In this document: one piece after another, positions 43,044 through 52,525 of the stretch
Numbering within the stretch: position 1 is the first letter of the stretch
How the letters are laid out: each line of letters opens with the position of its first letter
Assembly (NCBI RefSeq): GCF_017873715.1
Contig: NZ_JAGGKM010000006.1
Location: forward strand, 1-64,000
Direction of reading: 5' to 3'
DNA from: Cytobacillus luteolus
GTDB taxonomy: Bacteria > Bacillota > Bacilli > Bacillales > Bacillaceae_L
Length of the DNA: 64,000 nt
Program-made: the position numbers and the translations under genes
Notes under the pieces: model-generated
Databases searched by the model: none
Told to the model about the DNA's origin: nothing
Seen by the model: only the letters and a program-made list of their open reading frames with translations

Positions 43044-44347
43044 TATTCTCTATGGGTATACCGATGTAAAATATCCAACTTCTTATCTATGTACTCTCTC
43101 TCAATTCTATGTAGTGAGTCCAAATTATTATTGATAATATAGCAAACATACTCCCATATAACCTTTCTATTACTAATCGAACCATCTTCTTTAGCCATTA
43201 TAATCAAGGCATCGATGACCGAATGAAGCGTACTAGTATTTTCTTTTCCATCCAACTTGAATTCGGTAAAGGTTAAAAATAGTAACTCCTTTAAATCCAA
43301 TATGGGAATAAAGATTCTCGGAACCGACCTTTTATCTTTATAGATCATATTGCCCTCAGTTATCCACAGAATTTTAGCCATAGCCTTCCCTATATTTCGG
43401 ATGCAATGTTTTGCAGTATAAGGGTCATTAATTGCTGGAGAGGTTGCTCGTAATCCTATTTCAATAATTTTTTGTAAAGCATAAGATACATCTTGTGTTG
43501 AACTTCTTACACTATCTAATGTGATCGCACTCAGAACTCGATTCTTGATTTCATGATCTAGCTGATTTTGATTTGAATAGATGGTTAATAGCAATGTATT
43601 TGGTGTTAGAAACTCTCCAATTCGTTCATTTACAGAAATAAAAACATCATATTCTTCTGCTATTTTCACGAAAACATCCATGTCCATTTTTTGTACATAT
43701 CCTGTTGTATTTGCTTTTATCTCAAAACTCTTGGAATATTTCTTTTCATAGTATTTTGATTCTTTTTTAACGATCTCCAGGAGATTGGTTTTTATAAGTT
43801 TTTTAAATTTGTCCCCTATGTCCTCCACTTCTTTTGTCAATTTTTCAATTAATAAATCCACCTGAATCGATTTACCAACGTAGTTTATAAAGTAAATGAA
43901 AAACAGCAAACAGATTATAGCAATAAATACTCCAACAAATGCCGAAATTACTAGCTGATTATCTAAAGACTTTCTCATAAAAAGAAGGCTGAATATCGAG
44001 TAAATAAACCCTCCCATGAACACCCCTAATACTGTTGCTGTTTTTTTGTCCGTAATAAAATTAGGCAGTACTCTAGGTGAAAATTGGGAAGTATAGGTCG
44101 TAAGGACAACCATACTAATGGAAAAAGTAAATGTCGTCATTGTAATAAGAGCAGTTGATAGAACGGTTGATATCGTTGTCGCTAATTCAACATTTGTTAA
44201 TAGAAGGTCGGGAAAAAGATGTGGATGTTTGTTGACATAATTTTGGTCAATATAGATGACCGCAATCGCAAAGATAAGTCCTAATAGGCTGTAGATACTA
44301 GGGATAAACCACAGACTGTTTTTTATTTTTACTAGTAAGTTTTTCAT
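43043..44347 (-). CDS. DUF2254 membrane protein
   Basis: A 434-residue predicted membrane protein with four helices in the first 165 residues (about 13-32, 58-85, 104-125, 135-157). A large cytoplasmic domain (about 170-434) follows, containing INDPYTAKHCIRNIGKAM and the TTFTFSISMVVLTTYTSQFSPRVL stretch of the DUF2254 family. Role unknown; members are widespread and sometimes linked to stress. A weak ribosome site precedes the ATG. Confidence 0.83.
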   Translation of the reverse strand: MKNLLVKIKNSLWFIPSIYSLLGLIFAIAVIYIDQNYVNKHPHLFPDLLLTNVELATTISTVLSTALITMTTFTFSISMVVLTTYTSQFSPRVLPNFITDKKTATVLGVFMGGFIYSIFSLLFMRKSLDNQLVISAFVGVFIAIICLLFFIYFINYVGKSIQVDLLIEKLTKEVEDIGDKFKKLIKTNLLEIVKKESKYYEKKYSKSFEIKANTTGYVQKMDMDVFVKIAEEYDVFISVNERIGEFLTPNTLLLTIYSNQNQLDHEIKNRVLSAITLDSVRSSTQDVSYALQKIIEIGLRATSPAINDPYTAKHCIRNIGKAMAKILWITEGNMIYKDKRSVPRIFIPILDLKELLFLTFTEFKLDGKENTSTLHSVIDALIIMAKEDGSISNRKVIWEYVCYIINNNLDSLHRIEREYIDKKLDILHRYTHRE

Positions 44348-44454
44348 GCGACCTACCTCTTGTATTTTAGACTCTATTCCTTTTATGGTCTTATTCTATG
44401 GATGGTATACTTATTTGTTTCTGTAAAATCTAAACTGGTCAGCGATAATACATG

Positions 44455-44632
44455 GGATTATTCGCAAGAATCCACTCACTTTCCTCGGGAGGAATATAGA
44501 AAATGCCATACTGCCGGCTTTTTCAAAGGCGATTCCTCTTCGGGCAGTCCGGGAGCCTCCTCGGCTTCGCCTGCGGGGTCTCCCGTTGACGTGCTACTCC
44601 CGCAGGAGTCTCGTGGATTCTTGCGAATAACC
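44455..44632. repeat. Long palindromic Bacillus-type repeat, copy 2
   Basis: About 178 bp with complementary ends (TTATTCGCAAGAATCCAC on the left, GTGGATTCTTGCGAATAA on the right) and internal CGGGAGCCTCCTCGGCTTCG and CTCCCGCAGGAGTCTCG. It is GC-rich against an AT-rich background and shares the GAGGAGGCT / CCTGCGGG motifs with copy 1 at 27227-27353. Open frames in it are not genes. Confidence 0.8.
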
Positions 44633-44728
44633 TAACTCTACACATAGATTAGTAATATAAATGTAAAACAAAAAATATATACACTTGAAACTCCCCTCAG
44701 CTAAATTTGTCTAAAAATCGAAAAAAAT

Positions 44729-44759
44729 TTGACAAATTTGTGAACAAATATAATATAAT
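44729..44759 (+). promoter_or_regulatory. Promoter of the small membrane protein gene
   Basis: Perfect TTGACA (44729-44734) and perfect TATAAT (44754-44759), but with a 19-bp spacer. ACAAATTTGT, a palindrome, overlaps the end of the -35 box. Confidence 0.5.
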
Positions 44760-44781
44760 AAGTCTAAAGGGGTTGAACGTG

Positions 44782-45048
44782 ATGAACGAAAAACAGTTAA
44801 AACCATTATTATTTATTAAACGTATAACAACAGTTGGATTAATTATCGGCCTTGCGCTTGCGATATTCAGCTTCTTTGTAAGCGGTATCAGCCAAGGATA
44901 CTTTTTATCTGTTGGCATTAGCATAATGGTATCCTCCATGCTTGTTTTCGGATTTGGAATGTTCCTCGCTTTAATCGAAGAACTAAGTCAAAACAATCAA
45001 GTCAATAAGTCTGCAAATGCATACTACGCAAAAAACTCCAGCCGTTAA
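44782..45048 (+). CDS. Small membrane protein
   Basis: An 88-residue protein with two hydrophobic helices (about 15-33 and 38-63) and a hydrophilic, Asn/Ser-rich C-terminus. I take ATG 44782 as start because AAAGGGG precedes it at the right distance; in-frame sequence before it overlaps the promoter. Not recognised. It is convergent with qoxD and shares a terminator with it. Confidence 0.65.
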   Translation: MNEKQLKPLLFIKRITTVGLIIGLALAIFSFFVSGISQGYFLSVGISIMVSSMLVFGFGMFLALIEELSQNNQVNKSANAYYAKNSSR

Positions 45049-45065
45049 TGGCTGGAGTTTTCTAT
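45031..45065. terminator. Bidirectional terminator before qoxD end
   Basis: AAAACTCCAGCC / GGCTGGAGTTTT stem (12 bp, GTTAAT loop), between the small membrane protein gene and the end of the qox operon. Confidence 0.9.
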
Positions 45066-45069
45066 ATTT

Positions 45070-45375
45070 TTAATGCGCCGCATGACCGGCTGTCATAACC
45101 CAGATCGTACCTAACACGATAACTAGAGCAATGAAAATACCATATACGATATTGATAATCTGTGCTTTCTTGTCTTCACCCTCGTTCACATGCATGAACA
45201 TGAATAACTGCAGTCCAGCCTGGATAATCGCAAGTGAACCGATAATCCACATAACCACGTTAAACGATAGGTTTGTTTTTAAAGCAACAGCAGCCGCTAT
45301 AACTGTTAAAATCAGCGATGCCAAAAATCCAACGACATGAGCTATCGGAAAGCCTCTCATAGTTTTAGTAGCCAT
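45070..45375 (-). CDS. qoxD: aa3-type quinol oxidase subunit IV
   Basis: A 101-residue integral membrane protein with three helices, the smallest subunit of the aa3-600 menaquinol oxidase. QAGLQLFMFMHVNEGE and IVLGTIWVMTAGH are close to the QoxD/CyoD family. The Bacillus subtilis QoxD has a longer His-rich tail that is missing here. It begins directly after the qoxC stop, last gene of qoxABCD. Confidence 0.9.
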   Translation of the reverse strand: MATKTMRGFPIAHVVGFLASLILTVIAAAVALKTNLSFNVVMWIIGSLAIIQAGLQLFMFMHVNEGEDKKAQIINIVYGIFIALVIVLGTIWVMTAGHAAH

Positions 45376-45981
45376 CTATAGCACCATCCCTTTTAAATAT
45401 ACGAATGTAAAGATAAAGATCCAAACCACATCAAGGAAATGCCAGTATAGTCCGATAATAAATGTTTTACGAGCAGTAACTGGTGTTAAGCCTCTTTTAT
45501 AAAGCTGAATGATTAACATCGTTGCCCAGATGATACCGAATGCAACGTGTGCACCGTGAGTGCCTAGTAATACCCAAAGACTTGAAAGGAAGGCACTCTC
45601 CTGCATTGATGCACCGATATGGATATAATGGATAAACTCATTAATCTCCATATAGAGGAACCCTGCACCTAGAAGTAACGTAATAATCAACCATGTGATA
45701 AGCCCTTTAACGTTATTACGGCGCATTTCATAGATTGCTAGACCACATGTGAAGCTACTCGTTAATAGTAGGAATGTCTGAATCATTACTTCTTTTACAA
45801 TAATAATATCCTGATGAGTAGGTCCACCCGCATAACGCTCACTTAATACTCCATATACTGCGAAGAGAGTTGCAAATAGAACAATCTCAGCTCCAAGGAA
45901 TATCCAGAAGCCCAAGATATTAAAGCGGTTTTGCTCTGTTTGATATTCCAAAGGTAATGACGTATTTACACTAGCTGACAT
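45376..45981 (-). CDS. qoxC: aa3-type quinol oxidase subunit III
   Basis: A 201-residue five-helix membrane protein (subunit III). RFNILGFWIFLGAEIVLFATLF, SFTCGLAIYEMRR and the end LYWHFLDVVWIFIFTFVYL are the QoxC signature. It stabilises subunit I and shapes oxygen access. The start overlaps the end of qoxB by 11 bases and has GAGGTGA before it. Confidence 0.94.
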   Translation of the reverse strand: MSASVNTSLPLEYQTEQNRFNILGFWIFLGAEIVLFATLFAVYGVLSERYAGGPTHQDIIIVKEVMIQTFLLLTSSFTCGLAIYEMRRNNVKGLITWLIITLLLGAGFLYMEINEFIHYIHIGASMQESAFLSSLWVLLGTHGAHVAFGIIWATMLIIQLYKRGLTPVTARKTFIIGLYWHFLDVVWIFIFTFVYLKGMVL

Positions 45982-47947
45982 ATTTGTTCACCTCAGCCTT
46001 CCCTTTTCTCCAAGCTTGCTCTGTTTCCTTCACTTCATCAACGCTCACATAGTATCCATCGTTATAATCAAACGATCTGTAGATTAATCCTGCGATAATT
46101 CCCACTGACGCTATGGCAGCTAGGATATGCCATTCAAAAACAAGGAAGAATCCAACGATACCAAATACTACGCACATAATAAACGGTTGGCCAGAGTTAC
46201 TTGGCATATGAATTTTCTCAATTTCATTTTCGTGTAAAGTTAAGCCTTCATTATTCTTTTTCATGTGCCAGAAAGCATCAAGTGTCTTAACTTCTGGTAG
46301 TTTAGCAAAGTTATAGTGTTGAACCGGAGAAGCTGTAGCCCACTCAAGAGTTCTAGCATCCCATGGGTCACTAGAAATGTTACGGTCTGCATAACGCATG
46401 CTCCAGTAGATGTTGTAACAGAATGCCGCAAATCCGATAGCTAAAATTACAGATCCAATTGCTGAGACTAGGAATAATGGTGCAAATCCTGACTCAACAG
46501 AGTACGTGAATGAACGTCTAACTGCACCATTTAAGCCTAAGAAGAACATTGGCATAAACGTTACATTAAATCCAATGACAAATAACCAGAAATGCCATTT
46601 ACCGATTCTTTCGTTCAGCATGTGACCAAACATCTTCGGCCACCAGTAATATAATCCAGCGAATACAGCGAATACGACCCCTGGAATCAGCACGTAATGG
46701 AAGTGAGCAACTAAGAATAATGTGTTGTGATATTGATAATCTGCTGCTCCCATTGCAAGCATAACTCCAGTAACTCCACCGATAACGAAGTTCGGTACAA
46801 ATGCTAATGCCCAAAGCATGGCAGTAGTCATCTTAATCCGACCTTTTCGCATCGTGAATAACCAGTTAAAGATTTTAACCCCTGTCGGAACCGCAATCAT
46901 CATCGTTGTAATTGAGAATACTGAATTCACAAGAGCGCCTGAACCCATTGTATAGAAATGGTGAACCCAAACAACCATACTTAAAATCGCAATACCAACA
47001 ATCGAAACTACCATTGATTTATAGCCAAATAGTGACTTACGTGAGAATGTTGCAATAACTTCAGAGAAAATACCGAATGCTGGTAATGCTACGATATATA
47101 CCTCAGGATGCCCCCATAACCAGAATAGGTTCGCCCACAGCATATCCATTCCTCCACCTGAAACTGTGAAGAAATGTGTTCCATACAGACGGTCAAAAGT
47201 CATTAATGCTAATGCTACTGTGAAAATTGGGAAAGAAGCAACAATGATTACTGACGTTACTAAAGTTGTCCATGCGAACATAGGCATTTTTAATAATGTC
47301 ATACCTTTAGTTCTCATTTTTAAAATCGTAACGATAAAGTTAATACCTGTCATTAGTGTTCCGATACCTGCAATTTGTAGTGCGATCGCGTAGTAGTTAT
47401 TACCGATACCCGGACTAAACTCTTTCCCTGCAAGTGGGAAGTAAGAGGTCCAACCAGCATCTGGCGATCCACCGACAACAAAGGAAATATTAAATAACAT
47501 TGCTCCACTAAAGAAGAGCCAAAAGCTAAGTGCATTTAATTGAGGAAACGCAACGTCCCTAGCCCCAATTTGTAAAGGAATAACAACGTTCATTAATCCG
47601 ATAAGGAACGGCATTGCCATGAAAAGAATCATGATAACACCATGCGTTGTAAAAATTTCGTTGTAATGCTGCGAGCTTAGGAATTCCATTTCAGGTCTAG
47701 CCGTCTGTGCTCTCATAAGCATTCCGTCCATTCCACCACGGAAAAACATTATTGTAGCAGCAATAATATACATGATACCAATACGTTTATGGTCTACAGT
47801 TGTGATCCATTCAGACCAAAGCCATTTCCACTTTTTAAAATAAGTTAAACCTCCAACAACACCAAGCATGGTTAATACTATCGAAATCTGTGCCCCTAAT
47901 ATTAAAGGATCACCTGTAATTAATATCTCATTCCATTTAATGTCCAT
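45971..47947 (-). CDS. qoxB: aa3-type quinol oxidase subunit I
   Basis: A 658-residue catalytic subunit of the menaquinol oxidase, which reduces oxygen to water and pumps protons. Heme and CuB ligands are seen in the blocks TTHGVIMI (low-spin heme a), WGHPEVYIVALPAFG (CuB His with the cross-linked Tyr), WVHHFYTMG (CuB) and VAHFHYVL (heme a3 and a). About 14-15 helices, with the long C-terminal extension (TLEWATASPVQHYNFA onward) typical of QoxB/CyoB. Start is ATG 47947 after GGAGGTGACC; a GTG three codons earlier overlaps that site. Confidence 0.96.
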   Translation of the reverse strand: MDIKWNEILITGDPLILGAQISIVLTMLGVVGGLTYFKKWKWLWSEWITTVDHKRIGIMYIIAATIMFFRGGMDGMLMRAQTARPEMEFLSSQHYNEIFTTHGVIMILFMAMPFLIGLMNVVIPLQIGARDVAFPQLNALSFWLFFSGAMLFNISFVVGGSPDAGWTSYFPLAGKEFSPGIGNNYYAIALQIAGIGTLMTGINFIVTILKMRTKGMTLLKMPMFAWTTLVTSVIIVASFPIFTVALALMTFDRLYGTHFFTVSGGGMDMLWANLFWLWGHPEVYIVALPAFGIFSEVIATFSRKSLFGYKSMVVSIVGIAILSMVVWVHHFYTMGSGALVNSVFSITTMMIAVPTGVKIFNWLFTMRKGRIKMTTAMLWALAFVPNFVIGGVTGVMLAMGAADYQYHNTLFLVAHFHYVLIPGVVFAVFAGLYYWWPKMFGHMLNERIGKWHFWLFVIGFNVTFMPMFFLGLNGAVRRSFTYSVESGFAPLFLVSAIGSVILAIGFAAFCYNIYWSMRYADRNISSDPWDARTLEWATASPVQHYNFAKLPEVKTLDAFWHMKKNNEGLTLHENEIEKIHMPSNSGQPFIMCVVFGIVGFFLVFEWHILAAIASVGIIAGLIYRSFDYNDGYYVSVDEVKETEQAWRKGKAEVNKYVS

Positions 47948-48935
47948 GGTGGTCACCTCCGTGGGTGTCTTTATCTTTTACATCTTCTTCTTTTTCAGAT
48001 GATTCTTTGTCTTCATCTTTGTTTTTGTAGTTATCTTCTTCGTCGAAAATTCTACCAGGATACCCGGTATATCTATATAACTCTGGGTTTGTATAGGATT
48101 TAGAATCAATGTCAGCATGGTTAACCCATTCTAAGTGAGTGTTAGAAAACGTTAATCGACCTAAATGTGTCGGTTTAAGCAGTTCTTCGTATTCTGACTC
48201 TGTAAGTTTTGGTGCTGTATTTTTAACATCCTTCACCCATTGCTCAAATTCAGCATGTGTTTGGGCAAGTACTTCAAATTCCATTCCAGCATACCCACGG
48301 CCATTGAAGTTTGTGTTTTTACCAAAATAAGAACCAGGGTTATCAGCTAAGAGGTACATTTGAGTTTCCATTTTCGCCATCGCATATTTCTGTCCGCCTA
48401 ATGCAGGCACCCAAAATGATTGCATTGTACCAGCAGAAGTTAAACGAAAATCAATTGGCGTGTCTTCTGGAATATTTACATAGTTAACTGTTTGAATCCC
48501 TTGCTCTGGATAGCTGAAAATCCACTTCCAGTCAGCAGATGTAACATGAATCGTAATAGGCTCTGTTTCTTCATAACCTTGTGGAACTTCCTCTAACGCA
48601 TAAAGCGTTTTTACGGTCGGAATCGTTAGAGCAACTAAGATAAGAATCGGGATAACTGTCCAGACAATTTCTAATACAGTACTGCCGTGCTCCTCAGGTG
48701 GCTCATAATCCATGTTTTCTGGTTTTTCTCTATATTTCCAAACAATAAAAGCAAACATCGCGAATACAACAACAACGACAATTAGCATCCAGAAGATTGA
48801 CCAGTTAATTAAGTCTGCAATACTTCTCGCTACAGGACCCTGTGGATCAAGAACAACCAGGTTCGATTCACAGCCAGTCAAAAAAAGTAAGGCCAAGACT
48901 AGTAGTCCTAATGCTTTTTGTTTCATATACTTCAT
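47937..48935 (-). CDS. qoxA: aa3-type quinol oxidase subunit II, lipoprotein
   Basis: A 332-residue lipoprotein: lipobox LTGC with Cys22, two membrane helices (about 40-65 and 85-105), then the cupredoxin domain (about 125-225). The CuA cysteine ligands are absent (SFWVPALGGQKYAM, no Cx3C), as expected of a quinol rather than cytochrome c oxidase. The C-terminus is very acidic/basic and ends GGDHHGH. I choose ATG 48935, nine bases after AAGGAG. First gene of qoxABCD; it overlaps qoxB by 11 bases. Confidence 0.95.
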   Translation of the reverse strand: MKYMKQKALGLLVLALLFLTGCESNLVVLDPQGPVARSIADLINWSIFWMLIVVVVVFAMFAFIVWKYREKPENMDYEPPEEHGSTVLEIVWTVIPILILVALTIPTVKTLYALEEVPQGYEETEPITIHVTSADWKWIFSYPEQGIQTVNYVNIPEDTPIDFRLTSAGTMQSFWVPALGGQKYAMAKMETQMYLLADNPGSYFGKNTNFNGRGYAGMEFEVLAQTHAEFEQWVKDVKNTAPKLTESEYEELLKPTHLGRLTFSNTHLEWVNHADIDSKSYTNPELYRYTGYPGRIFDEEDNYKNKDEDKESSEKEEDVKDKDTHGGDHHGH

Positions 48936-49466
48936 GACACTCATCTCCTTAAAGTGCAAGTCAATTTGGTTGCTTGATTTACTATATAACCATAGTGATT
49001 AAATTGTGTACTAGTTCACAAAGTTGTAAAAAATAAATAGTTGACCTGAAAGAAATGACAACTATGACAAAAATGATTAGTGATTTTTGTGAAATGACCG
49101 TGATACATTGTTCATTGTTTCACAAAGAAGAATGGTGATATTGTGCATTCATTCACATATTCACCAAAAAAATTTTAGTTTTTGTAACTCTAAATCTCAC
49201 AGTGTTATTGGAAAAGACGTTTGGTGAATGTATCATAACTTGATCGTTTATGTTGTGATGTTTATCACTGTGATTATGATGATAACATACGAAACTCGGT
49301 TAAGTTGTGACAAAAATATAAAGGAAGTAAATTCCAGATTAAGTTGTGTGCAATTTAATTTCGGTAGAACATCTAGGAATCAATGCCACTGCGGTTTTGA
49401 GGATAAATTACATATCGCGGAAGGTATTCGGTGCCTATGACATAAATTAGACATAATTATGTCAAG
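48936..49466. promoter_or_regulatory. qox control region with Rex-like sites
   Basis: This AT-rich region upstream of qoxA contains several TTGTGA/TCACAA-type words. The best is at 49108-49125 (TTGT, eight bases, TCACAA), close to the redox repressor Rex consensus TTGTGA-N6-TCACAA. A TTTTTGTGAAAT run (49086-49097) and TTCACAAAGTTGT (49014-49026) are further partial matches. A 70-codon plus-strand frame here (49228-49440) has no ribosome site and is not called. Confidence 0.4.
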
Positions 49467-49520
49467 AGGGGCCTGACCCCCACTGCGATAAAGCTTTAAA
49501 GCAGCGGGGGTCAGGCCCCT
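49467..49520. repeat. GGGGTCAGGCCCC palindromic repeat, copy b (full)
   Basis: AGGGGCCTGACCCCC and its complement around a centre with CTTTAAAG. It lies at the 3' end of the cytochrome oxidase accessory operon. Confidence 0.9.
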
Positions 49521-49523
49521 ATT

Positions 49524-50078
49524 TTAGTATACTGTTTTGTCTCTAAAAGCTTCGTAAACTAGGTAGATCATGATGACAATGGCTGTGGTTAAAAAGCTCC
49601 AGCCGAGGGTGATTTGGTCAACCATTAAGTAGTTATTACATAATTGATTGTCAATATTAATGTATAGTACACCCATTCCCAAATATTTTATCGTAAAAAA
49701 TATGAAAATAGTGTTTTTTGCTTTTGAAGAGAGCTTTGTCCAACTATCTCTTAGCGGTACTCCGGCTAGAAAGGCCAAACTGATAAACTTCCATACTTGC
49801 ATCGTCGGCTCTAACAAGGTTTCATCCATAATACGTGGGATGGTCCAGTAAATCATAATGACGATAAATAATAAAGTGCCCGGTATTCCGTTTTGGTTCC
49901 ATTTTTCAAAAAATCTAGGAAACTTCAGTTGAAACAATTTTCCCATAAAGAATCCTGCAACAACGATAGCCGGCATTTGCATATGCATATGAACAACCAT
50001 AATCGATTCCATTAAGTTTGATACTGGGGGAAGTGCTAGAAAGATAAAAATAACTAGGCCATAGATAAATTGTGTCAT
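49524..50078 (-). CDS. Membrane protein of the ba3 oxidase cluster
   Basis: A 184-residue protein with five to six hydrophobic helices, His/Met-rich in the second one (MVVHMHMQMPAIVVAGF), which recalls the CtaG/DUF1404-like helical membrane proteins found with oxidases. It follows the Sco gene by four bases, so it is co-expressed and probably helps oxidase assembly or copper delivery; this is inference from context. ATG 50078 has AAGGGGAG eight bases upstream; in-frame codons before it overlap the Sco gene. Confidence 0.7.
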   Translation of the reverse strand: MTQFIYGLVIFIFLALPPVSNLMESIMVVHMHMQMPAIVVAGFFMGKLFQLKFPRFFEKWNQNGIPGTLLFIVIMIYWTIPRIMDETLLEPTMQVWKFISLAFLAGVPLRDSWTKLSSKAKNTIFIFFTIKYLGMGVLYINIDNQLCNNYLMVDQITLGWSFLTTAIVIMIYLVYEAFRDKTVY

Positions 50079-50082
50079 AGAC

Positions 50083-50715
50083 TTACTCCCCTTTTTCAGC
50101 TGCAATAAGTTTCTCAATTTTAGTTGCAGCTTCTTCAACTAATGTGTAATCCATCACTTCTTGTAGGTGTCCTTTTCGATCAACTAAGTAAAATGCAGAG
50201 TTGTGAGCAAAGTTGCCATATCCATCTGGAATGACCGTCACACCAAATGCTTTTAGCAGAGAATCCAATTGTGCTTGGTCTGGAACTCTCGCCATTCTCC
50301 ATGTTTCACCATCACTGCCGAAGTAATCCTTATACTTATCAAGCGTGGCAGGAACATCTCGCTCAGGATCAAAGCTAATACTTAAAAATACAATTTCTTC
50401 CCCTATATATTCAGAGGGTAACAACTCATACACTTGAGACATGTTCATTTCTAACTGCGGGCACACCGTCATACATGCTGTATATAAAAACGTAATAAAC
50501 ACGTATTTATTTTCAAACTCAGAAATACTGTAGGTTCTTTCATTACTGTCCTCTAACATTACATCAGGGAATTTTGGCTTATCTTCTATTAGTTTATTCA
50601 CTCTTGCTGTTTCCTCCGTAAATGCACTGAATCCATCTGTACCGATAAAGAACAATACACAACCGAAGAGTACAACAATCATACTTGCCAATGTCGTATG
50701 CCGATTTTTGATCAT
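50083..50715 (-). CDS. Sco1/SenC family copper chaperone
   Basis: A 210-residue membrane-anchored thioredoxin-like protein: one N-terminal helix (about 8-26), then the Sco domain with the copper-binding Cys81 and Cys85 (TACMTVCP) and the third ligand His171 (NFAHNSAFYLVD). Sco inserts copper into the CuA site of cytochrome c oxidase subunit II. It lies just downstream of the ba3 oxidase genes, whose subunit II does have a CuA site, so the pairing makes sense. Similar to YpmQ of Bacillus subtilis. Confidence 0.92.
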   Translation of the reverse strand: MIKNRHTTLASMIVVLFGCVLFFIGTDGFSAFTEETARVNKLIEDKPKFPDVMLEDSNERTYSISEFENKYVFITFLYTACMTVCPQLEMNMSQVYELLPSEYIGEEIVFLSISFDPERDVPATLDKYKDYFGSDGETWRMARVPDQAQLDSLLKAFGVTVIPDGYGNFAHNSAFYLVDRKGHLQEVMDYTLVEEAATKIEKLIAAEKGE

Positions 50716-50774
50716 AAGAGATCACTTCCCAAATCTACGTTATTTTCAATCTATGTTGCGTTTCCATTTTTAGC

Positions 50775-50814
50775 AGAAAGAGATAGCCCTCCATTGCCCG
50801 AGCTATCTCTTTAC
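50775..50814 (-). terminator. Terminator between oxidase subunit I and the Sco gene
   Basis: AAAGAGATAGC / GCTATCTCTTT stem (11 bp, 14-base loop) with a TTTCTGC tail on the minus strand. The tail is weak, so read-through into the Sco gene is possible. Confidence 0.7.
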
Positions 50815-50820
50815 ATTTTA

Positions 50821-52512
50821 TTACCAAGTTTTAAATGGTGGTGAGCCTGGTGGTGCATTTACAATCATATCTACAATTGGCACAACGTAGGCCATAGCGA
50901 TTGTTAAAATCATAAGCACTACCCAGATACCCCATCGCTCAGTCAAATATGGAGTTTTTGCTTCTCCTTTTTCTACATCAGCAATTGGGAACTCTGTTTC
51001 CCCTTTTGGTGCAAAGAACATCATGTTAAACACCGCATACACTTGAATGATCACTGCTACGAATAATAATGTTCCACCGATTCCTAAGAACATTAGATAT
51101 GGATCCCAGCTTAACGCTGTCGCATTATCGAAATAAGTTGAGTATGACGTTCTACGTGGTGAACCTAATACTCCAACCCAGTGCATTGAGATAGACATTA
51201 GTAGCATACCAACTGTCCAAATGATCGTTTGAAGAACTCCAATTTTATTCATTTGCGGAGTTAGTACGCGTTTTGATAAATATGGTATTAGCCAGTAACT
51301 TACTCCGAAGAAAGTCATTACAACGGACATCCCTAATGTTAAATGGAAGTGTCCAACTACCCATAAAGTATTATGAACAACTTGGTTTAATTGGTTTGTA
51401 CTTTGAACGATTCCACCAACACCTGCTGGAATGAAGGCAGCCATAGCGATAAATGGTGCTAGGAAACGAACATCACCCCAAGGTAATTTTTTATACCAGC
51501 CAACAAGACCTTTTCCTCCTTTTCTTCTAGCTGTACGCTCAAATACTGCAAACATAGCATAAGCTGTCATTAACGAAGGGAAACCAATAGCTAAACTCAT
51601 GAATACATGCATAAATTTAACGGATTCTGAGATACCTGGGTCAATAATTTGATGGTGGAATCCACCTGTGATGTTCATGATTACAAGTGCGATTACAACT
51701 ACACGAGTTAGATAATCGTTCCAACGAGTTCCACCGATTACTTTTGGTACAATTACATACCACATTGAAACAGCTGTTAAGTACCAGATGTTAACTGCTG
51801 TATGCCCGAAAGCCCAGAACAGTGTACGAGAAAGCATTACGTTAATTCCATCAACCCATCCAAGTGACCATGGAATAATTAAGAATAATACCTCAACTGC
51901 TACGAATAACGTTGCTCCTACTAATAGGATAAATACCCCTGTTGCAAAGAAGGAAAGGATTGGTAAGTGCTGTCCAGGGTTTCTTTTTCTCCAACTTGCG
52001 ACTTGCATAAAAGCACCAATCGATAATGCCCAAATTCCGAGTACGATGAATACTAATCCAAAGTAGAATACCGGGTGTGCTGCCATTGGCGGATAGAATG
52101 TAAACATTACAGATGCTTCATTCATTAAGATCGGAATGACAGCTAAAACAAATCCGAACATTTTCATCCAGAAGCCGTTCCAAGCTATTTTCCTGACGAC
52201 TGGAAGCAGTCCACCTAATGTATGAGAGAGTGCTGCGTAAAAGTAACCGATTGTAAAGAATGCTGATAGTACAACAACCAGCAGTATACCGTGGGCTGTT
52301 AATACTTGATAATAGTTAAACCATGCTGGTAATTCTAGTAATCCTGCCCGGTTTAATCCTTGTAGAAGACCAAGTGCTCCCCCAAGTAATAATGCGATAA
52401 ATGCAACAGATAAATAAGATTTTGAGATGTTTGCATCCTCTAGACTTATACCAAGGACTCTATTTGTTTTTTCTTTAAACGTTTGTGTATTTGAATTTAC
52501 AACTGTTTCCAT
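50821..52512 (-). CDS. cbaA: ba3-type cytochrome c oxidase subunit I
   Basis: A 563-residue heme-copper oxidase of the B (ba3) family, with about 13-14 helices. Metal-ligand blocks: YYQVLTAHGILLVVV (low-spin heme His), FWAFGHTAVNIWYLTAVSMWYV (CuB His and Tyr), GGFHHQIIDPG (CuB His pair) and WVVGHFHLTLGM (heme a3/b). Such enzymes have high oxygen affinity and pump fewer protons. The ATG follows AAGGAGGG. It is encoded after subunits IIa and II in the same direction. Confidence 0.93.
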   Translation of the reverse strand: METVVNSNTQTFKEKTNRVLGISLEDANISKSYLSVAFIALLLGGALGLLQGLNRAGLLELPAWFNYYQVLTAHGILLVVVLSAFFTIGYFYAALSHTLGGLLPVVRKIAWNGFWMKMFGFVLAVIPILMNEASVMFTFYPPMAAHPVFYFGLVFIVLGIWALSIGAFMQVASWRKRNPGQHLPILSFFATGVFILLVGATLFVAVEVLFLIIPWSLGWVDGINVMLSRTLFWAFGHTAVNIWYLTAVSMWYVIVPKVIGGTRWNDYLTRVVVIALVIMNITGGFHHQIIDPGISESVKFMHVFMSLAIGFPSLMTAYAMFAVFERTARRKGGKGLVGWYKKLPWGDVRFLAPFIAMAAFIPAGVGGIVQSTNQLNQVVHNTLWVVGHFHLTLGMSVVMTFFGVSYWLIPYLSKRVLTPQMNKIGVLQTIIWTVGMLLMSISMHWVGVLGSPRRTSYSTYFDNATALSWDPYLMFLGIGGTLLFVAVIIQVYAVFNMMFFAPKGETEFPIADVEKGEAKTPYLTERWGIWVVLMILTIAMAYVVPIVDMIVNAPPGSPPFKTW

Positions 52513-52525
52513 TGACTTTCCCTCC

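Noticed and set aside
44360-44635. 91-codon frame with Ser/Pro/Gly-rich end
   Set aside because: Lies almost entirely within the long palindromic repeat and has no ribosome site.
49228-49440. 70-codon frame upstream of qoxA
   Set aside because: No convincing ribosome site, unusual composition, lies in the qox control region.
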